A stretch of DNA of 64,000 nt from Mesorhizobium sp. L-2-11. GTDB lineage: Bacteria; Pseudomonadota; Alphaproteobacteria; Rhizobiales; Rhizobiaceae. How positions within the stretch are numbered: position 1 is the stretch's first letter; each line of letters begins with the position of its first letter. The notes beneath the pieces are model-generated. The model worked only from the letters and a program-made list of their open reading frames with translations. It made no database searches and was not told the origin of the DNA. Where the stretch lies: the NCBI RefSeq assembly GCF_016756595.1, contig NZ_AP023257.1, positions 806,001 to 870,000 of the forward strand, read 5' to 3'. Positions 19,352-27,768 of the stretch are shown here, piece after piece. A program made the translations under genes and the position numbers.

Positions 19352-19519
19352 ATGAGCGCACATGCGCTTTATGTGACCGCTGCCTATGCCATCACGGCCG
19401 TGGTTCTGGCCGGGCTGATCGGCTGGATCCTGCTCGACCAGCGGGCACGCAGACGAGATCTCGCCGAGCTGGAAGCATCCGGCGTGCGGCGGCGCTCCGA
19501 CAAGGCGGGGAAATCATGA
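19352..19519 (+). CDS. ccmD: Haem exporter protein CcmD
   Basis: A 55-residue single-span protein: MSAHALYVTAAYAITAVVLAGLIGWILLDQRARRRDLAELEASGVRRRSDKA. One N-terminal helix with a conserved Tyr, then a basic cytoplasmic tail with DLAxLExxGxRRRS, matches CcmD, which helps release holo-CcmE from CcmABC. A GGAGGA ribosome site sits about 8 bp upstream. The stop overlaps the ccmG start in an ATGA junction. Confidence 0.88.
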   Translation: MSAHALYVTAAYAITAVVLAGLIGWILLDQRARRRDLAELEASGVRRRSDKAGKS

Positions 19520-20094
19520 GCACCGAGACGGAAACGCCGGCGCGCTCACGCCGCCTGATCGTGCTGTTGCCGCTGCTGATTTTTCTCGCGCTGGCGGGGC
19601 TGTTCCTGACGCAGCTGCTGTCCGGCCGCGACACTTCGGAAGTACCATCGGCGCTGATCGGCCTGCCCGCACCGCAGACCAATCTGCCGGCGCTGGAGGG
19701 CATGGATTTGCCGGGACTCGATTCCAGGCAGTTCGCCGGCAAGGTCACGCTGGTCAACGTCTTCGCATCGTGGTGCGGGCCGTGCCGCGACGAACATCCG
19801 CTGCTGCTGGCGCTGTCGCAGGACAAGCGCTTCGTCATCGCCGCGCTCAACTACAAGGATCAGCCGGAAAACGCCCGCCGGTTCCTCGGTAATCTCGGCA
19901 ACCCGTTCCAGGCGATCGGCGTCGACGCGGCAGGGCGCGCGGCGATCGACTGGGGAGTCTACGGCGTGCCGGAAACGTTCGTCGTCGGCAAGGACGGCAA
20001 GATCGCCTACAAGCACGTCGGCCCGCTGACGCCGGGCTCGGCACAAACGCTGCTTTTGCCGGAGATCGAGAAGGCGTTGGCAGCACCCGGCTGA
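19516..20094 (+). CDS. ccmG: Thiol:disulfide interchange protein CcmG/DsbE
   Basis: Membrane-anchored periplasmic thioredoxin that keeps apocytochrome c cysteines reduced. A signal anchor lies at residues 13–35. The motif ASWCGPC gives Cys87 and Cys90, and YGVPETFVV carries the cis-proline loop of DsbE proteins. Its 192 residues are the usual length. It is translationally coupled to ccmD. In rhizobial nomenclature this is CycY. Confidence 0.94.
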   Translation: MSTETETPARSRRLIVLLPLLIFLALAGLFLTQLLSGRDTSEVPSALIGLPAPQTNLPALEGMDLPGLDSRQFAGKVTLVNVFASWCGPCRDEHPLLLALSQDKRFVIAALNYKDQPENARRFLGNLGNPFQAIGVDAAGRAAIDWGVYGVPETFVVGKDGKIAYKHVGPLTPGSAQTLLLPEIEKALAAPG

Positions 20095-20156
20095 TGGCCC
20101 GCCGCTGTCAACGCGTGAAATCACGGGCTACCGAACGTGACAGGTCGACCGAAGAT

Positions 20157-20324
20157 TCAGCCGTAGATCTGCTTGTGGACCTGGTAGAGCATTTCGCTGC
20201 GGTCGGCGCGCATGTCGGCCAGATCGCGGCTGGAAAACGAGTCGATTTCGGCGATGAGACGGTTGTATTGCCGGCGCTTGGCGATGCTGGTGCGAGCGCG
20301 GTTCATGAGGCTGTCGAAAATCAT
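20157..20324 (-). CDS. DUF1127 domain-containing small protein
   Basis: A 55-residue protein beginning MIFDSLMNRARTSIAKRRQYNRLIAEIDSFSSRDLADMRADRSEM. The tail matches the DUF1127 pattern (basic helix, L..L.sr.L.DiG), a family of small arginine-rich proteins linked in Agrobacterium to phosphate and carbon regulation and RNA turnover. The start at 20322–20324 follows a GGAACC-type site; a longer frame upstream is not conserved. The gap to ccmG shows no clear terminator. Confidence 0.8.
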   Translation of the reverse strand: MIFDSLMNRARTSIAKRRQYNRLIAEIDSFSSRDLADMRADRSEMLYQVHKQIYG

Positions 20325-20562
20325 GGCGAGGTTCCTTCTGCGCCGCATTGCTGCGGCAGGTTGTTCCTCCCTGATCGATACGCAGCATGACATAGTTATG
20401 GTGCGCTGCAAAAATAAGATGTTGCAATGCACCATTGCGCTGGGCGCATAGCCGGTTAACGGCGCATGGCCCGGTGAGACCGATATCAACGATCTTGCCA
20501 TATCGATCGCCGGCTGGCTTGATCGCGCGGGCACCAACGATTTGCATGACCGGGAGGAAACC

Positions 20563-21480
20563 ATGGCCGCCGAACACTACGAAATTCTCGATCCACGCTT
20601 TGCGCGGCTGTTCAACGGCAACGCGCAGGTGGACAAGCTGTTCACCGGATGCCGGTGGGCGGAAGGGCCGGCCTGGTTTGCGGCCGGCCGTTATGTGGTC
20701 TGGTCCGACATTCCCAACAACCGCATGCTGCGTTACGACGAGACCGACGGCAGCGTCAGCGTGTTCCGGCAGCCGTCGGGCAATTCCAACGGCAACACCG
20801 TCGACCGGCAGGGCCGGCTGGTCACTTGTGAACATTCTGGCCGCCGCGTCAGCCGCACCGAGCATGACGGCTCGATCACCACCATCGCCGACAAATGGCG
20901 CGGCAAGCGGCTGAACTCGCCCAACGATGCTGTGGTCAAGTCCGATGGTTCGATCTGGTTCACCGACCCGACCTACGGCATCGATACGGATTATGAGGGC
21001 GACAAGGCCGAGAGCGAGATCGGCGCCTGCCACGTCTACCGGGCCGACCCCGGCACTGGCGAGATCGAAGCGGTGATCACCGACATGGTCAGGCCCAACG
21101 GGCTCGCCTTCTCGCTCGACGAGAGCAAGCTCTATGTCGTCGATACCGGCCGCACGCATGGTGCGGACAATCCGGCGCATATGCGGGTGTTCGATGTCGA
21201 CGAGGCCGGCAAAAAGGTTTCTGGCGGAAAGATCTTTGCCGATTGCACGGCCGGCCTGTTCGATGGTTTCAGGCTCGACGACCAGGGCCGGATCTGGACC
21301 AGTGCCGCCGACGGCATCCATTGCTACGATCCGGACGGGACGCTGATCGGCAAGGTCAAGGTGCCGGAAGTCGTCGCCAATTGCGTGTTCGGCGGCAACA
21401 AGCTGAACTGTCTCTACATCGCCGGCACGACCTCGCTCTACATGGTCCGGCTGATGGTCAACGGCGCAAAGACATTTTGA
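20563..21480 (+). CDS. SMP-30/gluconolactonase/LRE family protein
   Basis: A 305-residue six-bladed beta-propeller lactonase. CRWAEGPAWFAAGRYVVWSDIPNNRMLRY carries the metal-binding Glu. Further ligands are in GNSNGNTVDRQGRLVTCEHSGRRV, LNSPNDAVVKSDGSIWFTDPTYG and MVRPNGLAFSLDESKLYVVDTG (Asn and Asp). It hydrolyses sugar lactones such as gluconolactone, but the true substrate is unknown. The ATG at 20563 is chosen because a perfect GGAGG lies 7 bp upstream. An ATG at 20542 precedes that site. No sugar dehydrogenase gene is adjacent. Confidence 0.92.
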   Translation: MAAEHYEILDPRFARLFNGNAQVDKLFTGCRWAEGPAWFAAGRYVVWSDIPNNRMLRYDETDGSVSVFRQPSGNSNGNTVDRQGRLVTCEHSGRRVSRTEHDGSITTIADKWRGKRLNSPNDAVVKSDGSIWFTDPTYGIDTDYEGDKAESEIGACHVYRADPGTGEIEAVITDMVRPNGLAFSLDESKLYVVDTGRTHGADNPAHMRVFDVDEAGKKVSGGKIFADCTAGLFDGFRLDDQGRIWTSAADGIHCYDPDGTLIGKVKVPEVVANCVFGGNKLNCLYIAGTTSLYMVRLMVNGAKTF

Positions 21481-21589
21481 GCGGCCGTGGGGTTTTCGAA
21501 GAGGTCCTGCGCGTGACTGGTTCGTCGGCGAAACCAATGTCGAGACGTTGAGACGGAAAGGAAGTTTTGCGAGAGGCTGCGGGACAGCG

Positions 21590-21725
21590 CCCCCGGACAG
21601 CGCCCCCCTCTGCCCTGCCGGGCATCTCCCCCACTTGGGGGAGATCGGCAGTTTCGTCGCCTTGCCCAGTCTTTTAAGGTTGGAGGTTAGCGAAAGGGGG
21701 GGATGACGGCCGATCTCCTCCCTTG
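21590..21725. repeat. Palindromic intergenic repeat, decayed copy
   Basis: It starts with the CCCCCCTCTGCCCTGCCGGG / CATCTCCCCCACTTGGGGGAGATCGGC unit seen at 30977 and 50528. The right arm is eroded (GATCTCCTCCCTTGCC remains). It fills much of the 309-bp gap between the SMP-30 and PPOX genes, where no gene is seen. Confidence 0.65.
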
Positions 21726-21789
21726 CCTTCGCTCCGCCCCAACGAAAGCACGGTGGCCGCCGTTTTCTGCCGATTCGTTGCCGGGCACA

Positions 21790-22410
21790 CTACCACATCG
21801 TCTGCTTGTATTCTTCGTCCAGCCAGCGATCGGTCGCCTCGGCCGAATCGGCGAGCGCCAGTTGGTCGCGCAGGATTTGGCCGAGCGTCGGCAGCGTCGC
21901 GCGGTCGTACCAGGTTTCCGGCTTCCACAAATCAGAGCGCATGAAGGCCTTGGCGCAATGCATGTAGGCGGCCTTGACCGTCACCAGGACGACGCTTTGC
22001 GGTTCCTTGCCGTCGACGGCGAGCCGCTCGCGCAAAGCCGCATCAACGGTGATGCGGGCGTCGCCATTGACGCGTAGCGTCTCGTTCATGCCCGGGATGA
22101 GGAAGAGCAGCCCGACCGAAGGGTTGAGGAGAATGTTCTCCAGCGTGTCGAGCCGGTTGTTGCCGGGCCGGTCGGGGATCGCGATGGTCTTCTCATCGAG
22201 CACGGCGACGAAGCCCGGTCTGTCGCCCTTCGGCGTCACATCGGCATTGCCGGCGCCGTCCGAGGAGCCGATCAGCACGAACGGGCTTTTGCCGATGAAG
22301 GAACGGCAGTGGCCATCCAGCGCTTTCAGTTCCTTGCGGATCGAGCCGTCGGTCGGCCGAGGCGTCTTGTAGATCGCTCTCAGCTGTTCGCGCGTGGTGA
22401 CGAATTCCAT
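21790..22410 (-). CDS. Pyridoxamine 5′-phosphate oxidase family flavoprotein
   Basis: A 206-residue split-barrel FMN-binding protein of the MSMEG_1061-like PPOX branch. Features visible are KELKALDGHCRSFIGKSPFVLIGSSDGAGNADVTPKGDRPGFV near the start, then AIPDRPGNNRLDTLENILLNPSVGLLFLIPGMNETLRVNGDARI, the flavin-binding core of this branch. The C-terminal half has AYMHCAKAFMRSDLW. The substrate is unknown; it is not the true PdxH. It lies upstream of yciB's convergent-free gap of 33 bp, so it may be the last gene of the yciB-side transcript. Confidence 0.85.
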   Translation of the reverse strand: MEFVTTREQLRAIYKTPRPTDGSIRKELKALDGHCRSFIGKSPFVLIGSSDGAGNADVTPKGDRPGFVAVLDEKTIAIPDRPGNNRLDTLENILLNPSVGLLFLIPGMNETLRVNGDARITVDAALRERLAVDGKEPQSVVLVTVKAAYMHCAKAFMRSDLWKPETWYDRATLPTLGQILRDQLALADSAEATDRWLDEEYKQTMW

Positions 22411-22443
22411 GCCGCCTCCTTGCCAGTTACTAGCCGGGGCCGG

Positions 22444-23118
22444 TTACTTGCCGGGCTTCCCTTCTGTTCCGGTCTTGCCTTCAAGCGAATGGCGCATGAT
22501 CAGCGGCATCTGGCTGAAGGTGAAAAGCAGGGTGATCGGCATGATCCCCCAGACCTTGAAGGTAACCCAGGCGTCGGTGGAAAAATTCCGCCAGACCAGT
22601 TCGTTGACAAGGGCCAGGAACAGGAAAAACAGGCCCCAGCGGAAGGTGAGTTTCTTCCAGCCCTCGGCATCGAGGCTGAAGGCCGAATCGAAGACGTAGC
22701 CAAGCAGCGACTTGCCGAAGAACAGGCCGCCGAGCAGCACGCCGCCAAACAGCATGTTGACGATGGTCGGCTTCATCTTGATGAAGATGTCGTCCTGCAG
22801 GTAGAGCGTCAGCGCGCCGAAGACGAAGACGACGACGCCCGACACCATCGGCATGATCGGCAAGGTGCGGGTGAGGAGCCAGGACGCGGCCAGCGCGATC
22901 GCGGTCGCGGCCATGAACAGGCCGGTGGCGACGAAGATCGGCCCGCCGAATTCGGCCAGCGCCGGAAATTTCTGCGATAGCCATGCGCCACGGGCGTTGG
23001 CGAAGAAGAACACCATCAACGGGCCGAGCTCCAGCACCAGCTTGAGCAGCGGATTGACGCCTTCCTTCTTCTGTTTCTGCGGGTCGGACGGGTCACGTTC
23101 GAGGATGCGCGGGTTCAT
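22444..23118 (-). CDS. yciB: Septation protein A / inner-membrane protein YciB
   Basis: A 224-residue membrane protein with five to six helices. [17 protein letters not shown], the conserved LxxDxxPxxxFF-type opening, is followed by [22 protein letters not shown] and [25 protein letters not shown], all hallmarks of YciB/IspZ. It influences septum formation and envelope integrity. It is the last gene in dapF–mtaB–ftsY–yciB, 57 bp after ftsY. Confidence 0.92.
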   Translation of the reverse strand: MNPRILERDPSDPQKQKKEGVNPLLKLVLELGPLMVFFFANARGAWLSQKFPALAEFGGPIFVATGLFMAATAIALAASWLLTRTLPIMPMVSGVVVFVFGALTLYLQDDIFIKMKPTIVNMLFGGVLLGGLFFGKSLLGYVFDSAFSLDAEGWKKLTFRWGLFFLFLALVNELVWRNFSTDAWVTFKVWGIMPITLLFTFSQMPLIMRHSLEGKTGTEGKPGK

Positions 23119-23133
23119 AGGCTTTCCTTCTTG

Positions 23134-23168
23134 CGCATGATCTCAAAAAGTCTGCACTTTTTGGGAAC
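23134..23168. repeat. Short intergenic repeat in the yciB–ftsY gap
   Basis: The sequence GCGCATGATCTCAAAAAGTCTGCACTTTTTGGGAA holds an A5/T5 dyad and resembles the GCATGATCTTTTTCCGAAAACCG…CACTTTTTGGG family common in rhizobia; compare 2012–2085. Confidence 0.4.
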
Positions 23169-23175
23169 TCGCTTG

Positions 23176-25170
23176 TTACGCCACTCCAGCGATCGCCCTG
23201 GCGAACTCGCTTGCGGAGAATGGTTCGAGGTCATCGACCTGTTCGCCGACGCCGATGAAATAAACCGGCAGTTTGTGCTTTGCCGCTATCGCCACCAGAA
23301 TACCGCCGCGTGCCGTGCCGTCCAGCTTGGTCATCACCAGGCCGTTGACGCCGGCGACGTTGCGGAAGATCTCGACCTGGCTGAGCGCGTTCTGGCCGGT
23401 GGTGGCGTCGACCGTCTGCAGCACGGTGTGCGGTGCCTCCGGATCGAGCTTGCCCAGCACCCGGACGATCTTTTCGAGTTCCGCCATCAGCTCGGTCTTG
23501 TTCTGCAGCCGCCCGGCGGTGTCGATGATCAGCACGTCGGAGCCGGCTTGCCTGGCCTGTTCGAAGGCATCGTAGGCGAGGCCGGCGGCGTCGGCGCCGA
23601 GCTTCGAGGCGATGACCGGCGACCTGGTGCGCTCGCCCCAGATCTTCAATTGCTCGATCGCGGCGGCGCGGAACGTGTCGCCGGCGGCGAGCATCACCGA
23701 CAGGCCGCCATCGGTCAGCTTTGCCGCCAGCTTGCCGATGGTCGTGGTCTTGCCGGTGCCGTTGACGCCGACGACAAGGATGACATGCGGCTTGTGGCTG
23801 AGGTCGAGTTCCAGCGGCAAGGCGACATGGGTCAGCACCTTCTCCACCTCGGTCGCCATGATGGCGCGCACTTCCGTCTCGGAGACGTCCTTGCCGTAGC
23901 GGCTGGCAGCCAGCGAATCGGTGATGCGCAACGCCGTCTCCATGCCGAGATCGGCGCGGATCAGCACGTCCTCCAGATCCTGCAGCGTGTCCTCGTCGAG
24001 CTTGCGCTTGGTGAAGACGCCGGCGATGTTGCCCGACAGTTCCCGGGAAGAGCGGGCGAGCCCCTCCTTCATGCGCTGGAACCACGAGCGTTTCGGCGCC
24101 GGTTCCGGCGCCTTCTGCGGCTCGGCTCTTTGTTCGACCTTTTTTGCGACGGTGACCTTGCCGGGAGCCGGCTTTGGCTCCGGCGGTGGTTGCGGAACGG
24201 GCTCGCGCGTTACCTCCGCCTCGATCGGGGAGGTCCCGAGCGAAGCTCGGGGATGACTGGCGCCGGCGCCGGCGCTGTCACCCCAGCCCGCCGCTTCGCG
24301 GCGACCCTCCCCATCAAGGGGAGGGTGGGGCGCTGGTATGGCTTCAGGCTCCGGTGCGATCTCGGCAAGGACCGGCTTCGCTTCGACCGGCGCCGGCTGG
24401 CGAATGGGGGGCGGGATTTCGGCCGCCGGCGCCTCAGGCCGTTGTTCCGGATCGGATGGGGCGATTTCTTGCGGCTGCGGCGGCTCGGGCTCAGGAATTT
24501 CCTGCGCCTTTGGTGCAGGAACTGGCTCAGGGCTGACGGGAGCGGCCGGGATTTCCTCGGGCGCCGGCTGTTCAGCAGGCGCTGATCTTACCTCCCCCTC
24601 GATGGGGGAGGTCCCGAGCGCAGCTCGGGGGTGGGGGTGAGCGGCCTCGGCGCTGTCACCCCGCCCCGCCGCTTCGCGGCGACCCTCCCCATCGAGGGGA
24701 GGGTGGGGCGCTGGCATGGCTTCAGGCTCGGGCGCGATCTCGGCAAGGACCGGCTTCGCCTCGACCGGCGCCGGCTGGCGAATGGGGGGCGGGATTTCGG
24801 CCGGCGGCGGCTCGGGCTCAGAAATTTCCTGCGCCTCTGGTGCAGGAACTGGCTCGGGGCTGACGGGAGCGGCCGGGATTTCCTCGGGCGTCGGCTCCGC
24901 GGGCGCTGATCTTACCTCCCCCTCGATGGGGGAGGTCCCGAGCGCAACTCGGGGGTGGGGGTGAGCGGCCTCGGCGCTGTCACCCCGCCCCGCCGCTTCG
25001 CGGCGACCCTCCCCATCAAGGGGAGGGTGCGGAACAGCCTGCTCGGCGGCCGGTTTAAGCGCTTCTAGCGCGTCCCATTTGATCGGCGGCAGCGGTGCGG
25101 TCTCGTCGATCCGCTCCTCGACCACTTCCTTCTTGCCGAACGAAAATATCTTCTTGAAAAAACCAGCCAT
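23176..25170 (-). CDS. ftsY: Signal recognition particle receptor FtsY with a repeat-built N-terminal region
   Basis: GTPase docking the SRP–ribosome complex to the inner membrane. The NG domain fills the last ~310 of 664 residues: Walker A GVNGTGKTTT (468–477), DTFRAAAIEQL, DTAGR (550–554), TKLD (614–617). The N-terminal acidic/proline-rich region is about 350 residues, longer than usual. It contains three copies of a block beginning PHPPLDGEGRREAAG and ending GTSPIEGEV (about residues 47–87, 155–194 and 281–320), separated by Pro/Ala/Glu spacers that are also duplicated. The DNA of these blocks resembles the palindromic intergenic repeats. The first residues MAGFFKKIFSFGKKE form the usual amphipathic membrane-targeting helix. 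Confidence 0.95.
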   Translation of the reverse strand: MAGFFKKIFSFGKKEVVEERIDETAPLPPIKWDALEALKPAAEQAVPHPPLDGEGRREAAGRGDSAEAAHPHPRVALGTSPIEGEVRSAPAEPTPEEIPAAPVSPEPVPAPEAQEISEPEPPPAEIPPPIRQPAPVEAKPVLAEIAPEPEAMPAPHPPLDGEGRREAAGRGDSAEAAHPHPRAALGTSPIEGEVRSAPAEQPAPEEIPAAPVSPEPVPAPKAQEIPEPEPPQPQEIAPSDPEQRPEAPAAEIPPPIRQPAPVEAKPVLAEIAPEPEAIPAPHPPLDGEGRREAAGWGDSAGAGASHPRASLGTSPIEAEVTREPVPQPPPEPKPAPGKVTVAKKVEQRAEPQKAPEPAPKRSWFQRMKEGLARSSRELSGNIAGVFTKRKLDEDTLQDLEDVLIRADLGMETALRITDSLAASRYGKDVSETEVRAIMATEVEKVLTHVALPLELDLSHKPHVILVVGVNGTGKTTTIGKLAAKLTDGGLSVMLAAGDTFRAAAIEQLKIWGERTRSPVIASKLGADAAGLAYDAFEQARQAGSDVLIIDTAGRLQNKTELMAELEKIVRVLGKLDPEAPHTVLQTVDATTGQNALSQVEIFRNVAGVNGLVMTKLDGTARGGILVAIAAKHKLPVYFIGVGEQVDDLEPFSASEFARAIAGVA
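24215..24325. repeat. Palindromic repeat copy inside ftsY (third in protein order)
   Basis: The segment runs from TTACCTCCGCCTCGATCGGG to CATCAAGGGGAGGGTGGGGC. It encodes the third PHPPLDGEGRREAAGWG…GTSPIEAEV block of FtsY on the opposite strand. It differs from the other two by several substitutions and so is the most diverged copy. Confidence 0.7.
24585..24715. repeat. Palindromic repeat copy inside ftsY (second in protein order)
   Basis: Contains the CTCCCCCTCGATGGGGGAGG dyad, CCCGAGCGCAGCTCGGG dyad, CCGCTTCGCGGCG dyad and ACCCTCCCCATCGAGGGGAG dyad in series. Its length is a multiple of three in effect, so the frame of ftsY is kept. Confidence 0.75.
24908..25033. repeat. Palindromic repeat copy inside ftsY (first in protein order)
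   Basis: Nearly identical to the copy at 24585–24715: the same four dyads in the same order. It encodes residues about 47–87 of FtsY on the minus strand. Confidence 0.75.
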
Positions 25171-25181
25171 GTTCTTGCGTC

Positions 25182-26480
25182 TCAGGCGGCGCGGGCGGCA
25201 AGCGGCGCCGCGATCAGTCTGACACCGTCATCGCCGGCGATAGCGGCGTCAACGATCTCGCCCGGCGCGCCGGCGGAGACCGCGGCAAGCGTAAACCCTT
25301 CGGTGCGGCCGAGCCCGTCGCGCTCGACCAGGATCGACTGGCGTGTTCCGGCGAGCGAGGAAAGGTGGCTGCGATAGGCGGCGTCACCGGCGGCGCGCAG
25401 CCGTGCCGCACGCTGCTTGACCAGTTCGCGGCGAAGCTGCGGCATGCGCGCGGCGGGGGTGCCTTGGCGCGGCGAAAACGGAAAAACGTGGAGATGAGTC
25501 AGGCCGCATTCCTCGACGATCTCCAGCGATTTTTCGAACATGGCGTCCGTCTCGGTCGGGAAGCCGGCGATGATGTCGGCACCGAAGACGATGCCGGGAC
25601 GCAATTTGCGCAAATCTTCGCAAAAACGGATCGACTGATCCCGGTTGTGCCGGCGCTTCATCCGCTTCAGGATCATGTCGTCACCGGACTGCAGCGACAG
25701 ATGCAGATGCGGCATCAGCCGAGGCTCGGTGGCGATGGCGTCGAGCAGCTCGTTGTCAGCCTCGATCGAATCGATCGAGGAAAGGCGCAGGCGTTTCACG
25801 TCAGGCACCTGCTTCAGGATTGTCTTGACCAATTTGCCGAGCTTCGGGCTGCCCGGCAGGTCGGCGCCGAAACTGGTCATGTCGACGCCGGTCAGCACGA
25901 TCTCGGCATAGCCATTGCCGCTCAGCCGCTTGACCTGCTCGACCACGGCGCCCATCGGCACCGAGCGCGAATTGCCGCGGCCATAGGGGATGATGCAGAA
26001 GGTGCAGCGGTGGTCGCAGCCGTTCTGAACCTGGACGAAGGCGCGTGCCCGGCCCTCGATGGCGTCGACCATGTGGCCGGCCGTCTCGCGCACCGAAAAG
26101 ATATCGTTGACGCGAGCCTTCTCGGTGTCGTTGACGCCGAAATCAGGCAGCGCGCGATAGGAATGCGCCTTCAGCTTCTCCTCATTGCCGAGGACGAGAT
26201 CGACCTCGTCCATGGCGACGAAGTTCTGCGGCTCGGTCTGCGCGGCGCAGCCGGTGACGATGATGCGGGCCTGCGGGTTCTCGCGACGGGCCTTGCGGAT
26301 CGACTGTTTTGCCTGGCGCACCGCCTCGCCGGTGACGGCGCAGGTGTTGAAGATAATGGCGCCGCCTTCCAGCGCGCCAAGGCCGGCGCTTTCCGCCTCT
26401 CGCCGCATCACCTTGGATTCATAGGTGTTCAGCCGGCAGCCGAAGGTGACGACGTCAACCCGTTTGGCAAGAGGAGCCAT
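25182..26480 (-). CDS. mtaB: tRNA (t6A37) methylthiotransferase MtaB
   Basis: Radical-SAM methylthiotransferase that converts t6A37 to ms2t6A in tRNAs reading ANN codons. The N-terminal MTTase domain has Cys15 (FGCRLN), Cys47 (NTCAVT) and Cys78 (TGCAAQ) for one cluster. The radical-SAM motif CDHRCTFC gives Cys155, 159 and 162. A C-terminal TRAM-like part follows; 432 residues in all. The ATG at 26478–26480 overlaps the dapF stop (ATGA), giving translational coupling. ftsY starts 11 bp downstream of the stop. An upstream extension to 26681 lies in dapF and is rejected. Confidence 0.94.
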   Translation of the reverse strand: MAPLAKRVDVVTFGCRLNTYESKVMRREAESAGLGALEGGAIIFNTCAVTGEAVRQAKQSIRKARRENPQARIIVTGCAAQTEPQNFVAMDEVDLVLGNEEKLKAHSYRALPDFGVNDTEKARVNDIFSVRETAGHMVDAIEGRARAFVQVQNGCDHRCTFCIIPYGRGNSRSVPMGAVVEQVKRLSGNGYAEIVLTGVDMTSFGADLPGSPKLGKLVKTILKQVPDVKRLRLSSIDSIEADNELLDAIATEPRLMPHLHLSLQSGDDMILKRMKRRHNRDQSIRFCEDLRKLRPGIVFGADIIAGFPTETDAMFEKSLEIVEECGLTHLHVFPFSPRQGTPAARMPQLRRELVKQRAARLRAAGDAAYRSHLSSLAGTRQSILVERDGLGRTEGFTLAAVSAGAPGEIVDAAIAGDDGVRLIAAPLAARAA

Positions 26481-27364
26481 CAGGCGGCGCTTTCGGTGTC
26501 GCGGGCCCATACGCCGGTCGACGGGTCGAAGCTGCCGGAAAATTCCCATTCGGCGGCACCGGTGAGGATGACGTGGTCGTCGCCGCGCCACTCGACATGC
26601 AGGGAGCCGCCGCCGGGCGTCACCAGAGAGACGCTGCGTCCGGTCCGCCTGGTGCGCGCGGCAGCGACGACGGCCGCACAAGCCGCCGTGCCGCAGGCCT
26701 TGGTCAGGCCGGCGCCGCGCTCCCAGGTGCGGATGACCATCGTCTCGGGTGAGGTCACCCGCGCGATGGTGATGTTGGCGCGTTCGGGGAAGATCGGGTG
26801 GTTTTCGAGCAGCGGACCGAAGCGGTCGAGCTCATAGGACCAGACGTCGCGGTCGACCCAGAAGACGGCGTGCGGATTGCCCATCGACACCACCGAGGGC
26901 GAGTGCAGCACCGGCGCGTCGATCGGGCCGACCTGCAGCTCGATCATGCGGGTATCGCGGAATTCCTCGGCGAGCGGAATATCCTGCCAGCCAAAACGCG
27001 GCTTGCCCATGTCGACCGAGATCAGCCCGTCGGCATGTTCTTCGGCATTGAGGATGCCGGCGACGGTCTCGAAGGCGAAGGTCTTCTGGCCGGTCTCGGC
27101 GGCAAGCGCCTGCACCACGCAGCGCATGCCGTTGCCGCAGGCCTGCGCGCCGGTTCCGTCGGAGTTCAGGATGTCGATGAAAAAGGCGGTGCCCGGCGTT
27201 CTTGCGTCGTGGATCGCCATGATCTGATCGAATTTCGTCGCCGCATCGGCATTGAGCGCAAGGGCGGCAGCCGGCGACACCCGATCGGCACGACCGCGCA
27301 TGTCGGCAACGATGATCTCGTTGCCGATGCCGTTCATCTTGGCGAAGGGGGCAGTGCTTGCCAT
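26480..27364 (-). CDS. dapF: Diaminopimelate epimerase
   Basis: Converts LL- to meso-diaminopimelate for lysine and peptidoglycan synthesis. Both active-site cysteines are present: Cys76 in [10 protein letters not shown] and Cys224 in [10 protein letters not shown], with the typical [11 protein letters not shown] opening and [10 protein letters not shown] in the middle. The 294 residues are a normal length. It heads the dapF–mtaB–ftsY–yciB transcript, a known rhizobial arrangement. Confidence 0.97.
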   Translation of the reverse strand: MASTAPFAKMNGIGNEIIVADMRGRADRVSPAAALALNADAATKFDQIMAIHDARTPGTAFFIDILNSDGTGAQACGNGMRCVVQALAAETGQKTFAFETVAGILNAEEHADGLISVDMGKPRFGWQDIPLAEEFRDTRMIELQVGPIDAPVLHSPSVVSMGNPHAVFWVDRDVWSYELDRFGPLLENHPIFPERANITIARVTSPETMVIRTWERGAGLTKACGTAACAAVVAAARTRRTGRSVSLVTPGGGSLHVEWRGDDHVILTGAAEWEFSGSFDPSTGVWARDTESAA

Positions 27365-27496
27365 GGATCGAGAGGTCTCATGCCGGTTTGGCGCCTATAT
27401 GGCGGATAGCGGCCGGAATTACCAGTGCGAGACGCCAGCGCGACGTGCGGTCGACTTGGAGAGCACGCTCTGACATTTTTGAACCTGCGCATCGTG

Positions 27497-27530
27497 CTTT
27501 GTGAAAATCGATTCCGATTTTCGGGCCGAT
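27497..27530. repeat. Short intergenic repeat/dyad upstream of dapF
   Basis: GAAAATCG-ATTC-CGATTTTC is a perfect 8-bp inverted repeat, followed by GGGCCGATGC. It lies in the 171-bp gap between dapF and the DUF1328 gene. It resembles other AAATCG/CGATTT dyads common in rhizobia and could also be an operator. Confidence 0.5.
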
Positions 27531-27535
27531 GCTGT

Positions 27536-27697
27536 CTACGCTACCGCCAAGACGCCAAGCATGACCAGCAGGAAGATGATCAGCACAATGCCGATGAGGA
27601 TGCGGGCACCGGTGGCGGCCGCTCCGGCCAATGCCGGCATGCCAAGCAGGCTGGCCGCGGCCGCGATAATCAGAAGAATGATGATCCATTTGATCAT
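27536..27697 (-). CDS. DUF1328 small membrane protein
   Basis: A 53-residue protein, MIKWIIILLIIAAAASLLGMPALAGAAATGARILIGIVLIIFLLVMLGVLAV, with two hydrophobic helices joined by a small-residue loop. This is the DUF1328/YtjA pattern (W..iFlvial.ag.lGf.giag.aa.iak.lf.ifl). A GAGGGA ribosome site is about 6 bp upstream. The function is unknown; relatives are often stress-induced. Confidence 0.82.
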   Translation of the reverse strand: MIKWIIILLIIAAAASLLGMPALAGAAATGARILIGIVLIIFLLVMLGVLAVA

Positions 27698-27768
27698 GGG
27701 AGAATCCCTCGCAGCCGGCGGTTGTGGACGACTACCAACGCGTTTACGAAGTCCCCGGTTCCCCTCGC

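Noticed and set aside
24585..25033. FtsY repeats as a fused extra gene
   Set aside because: The blocks are in frame and flanked by the normal FtsY N-terminal helix and NG domain; they lack any independent domain.
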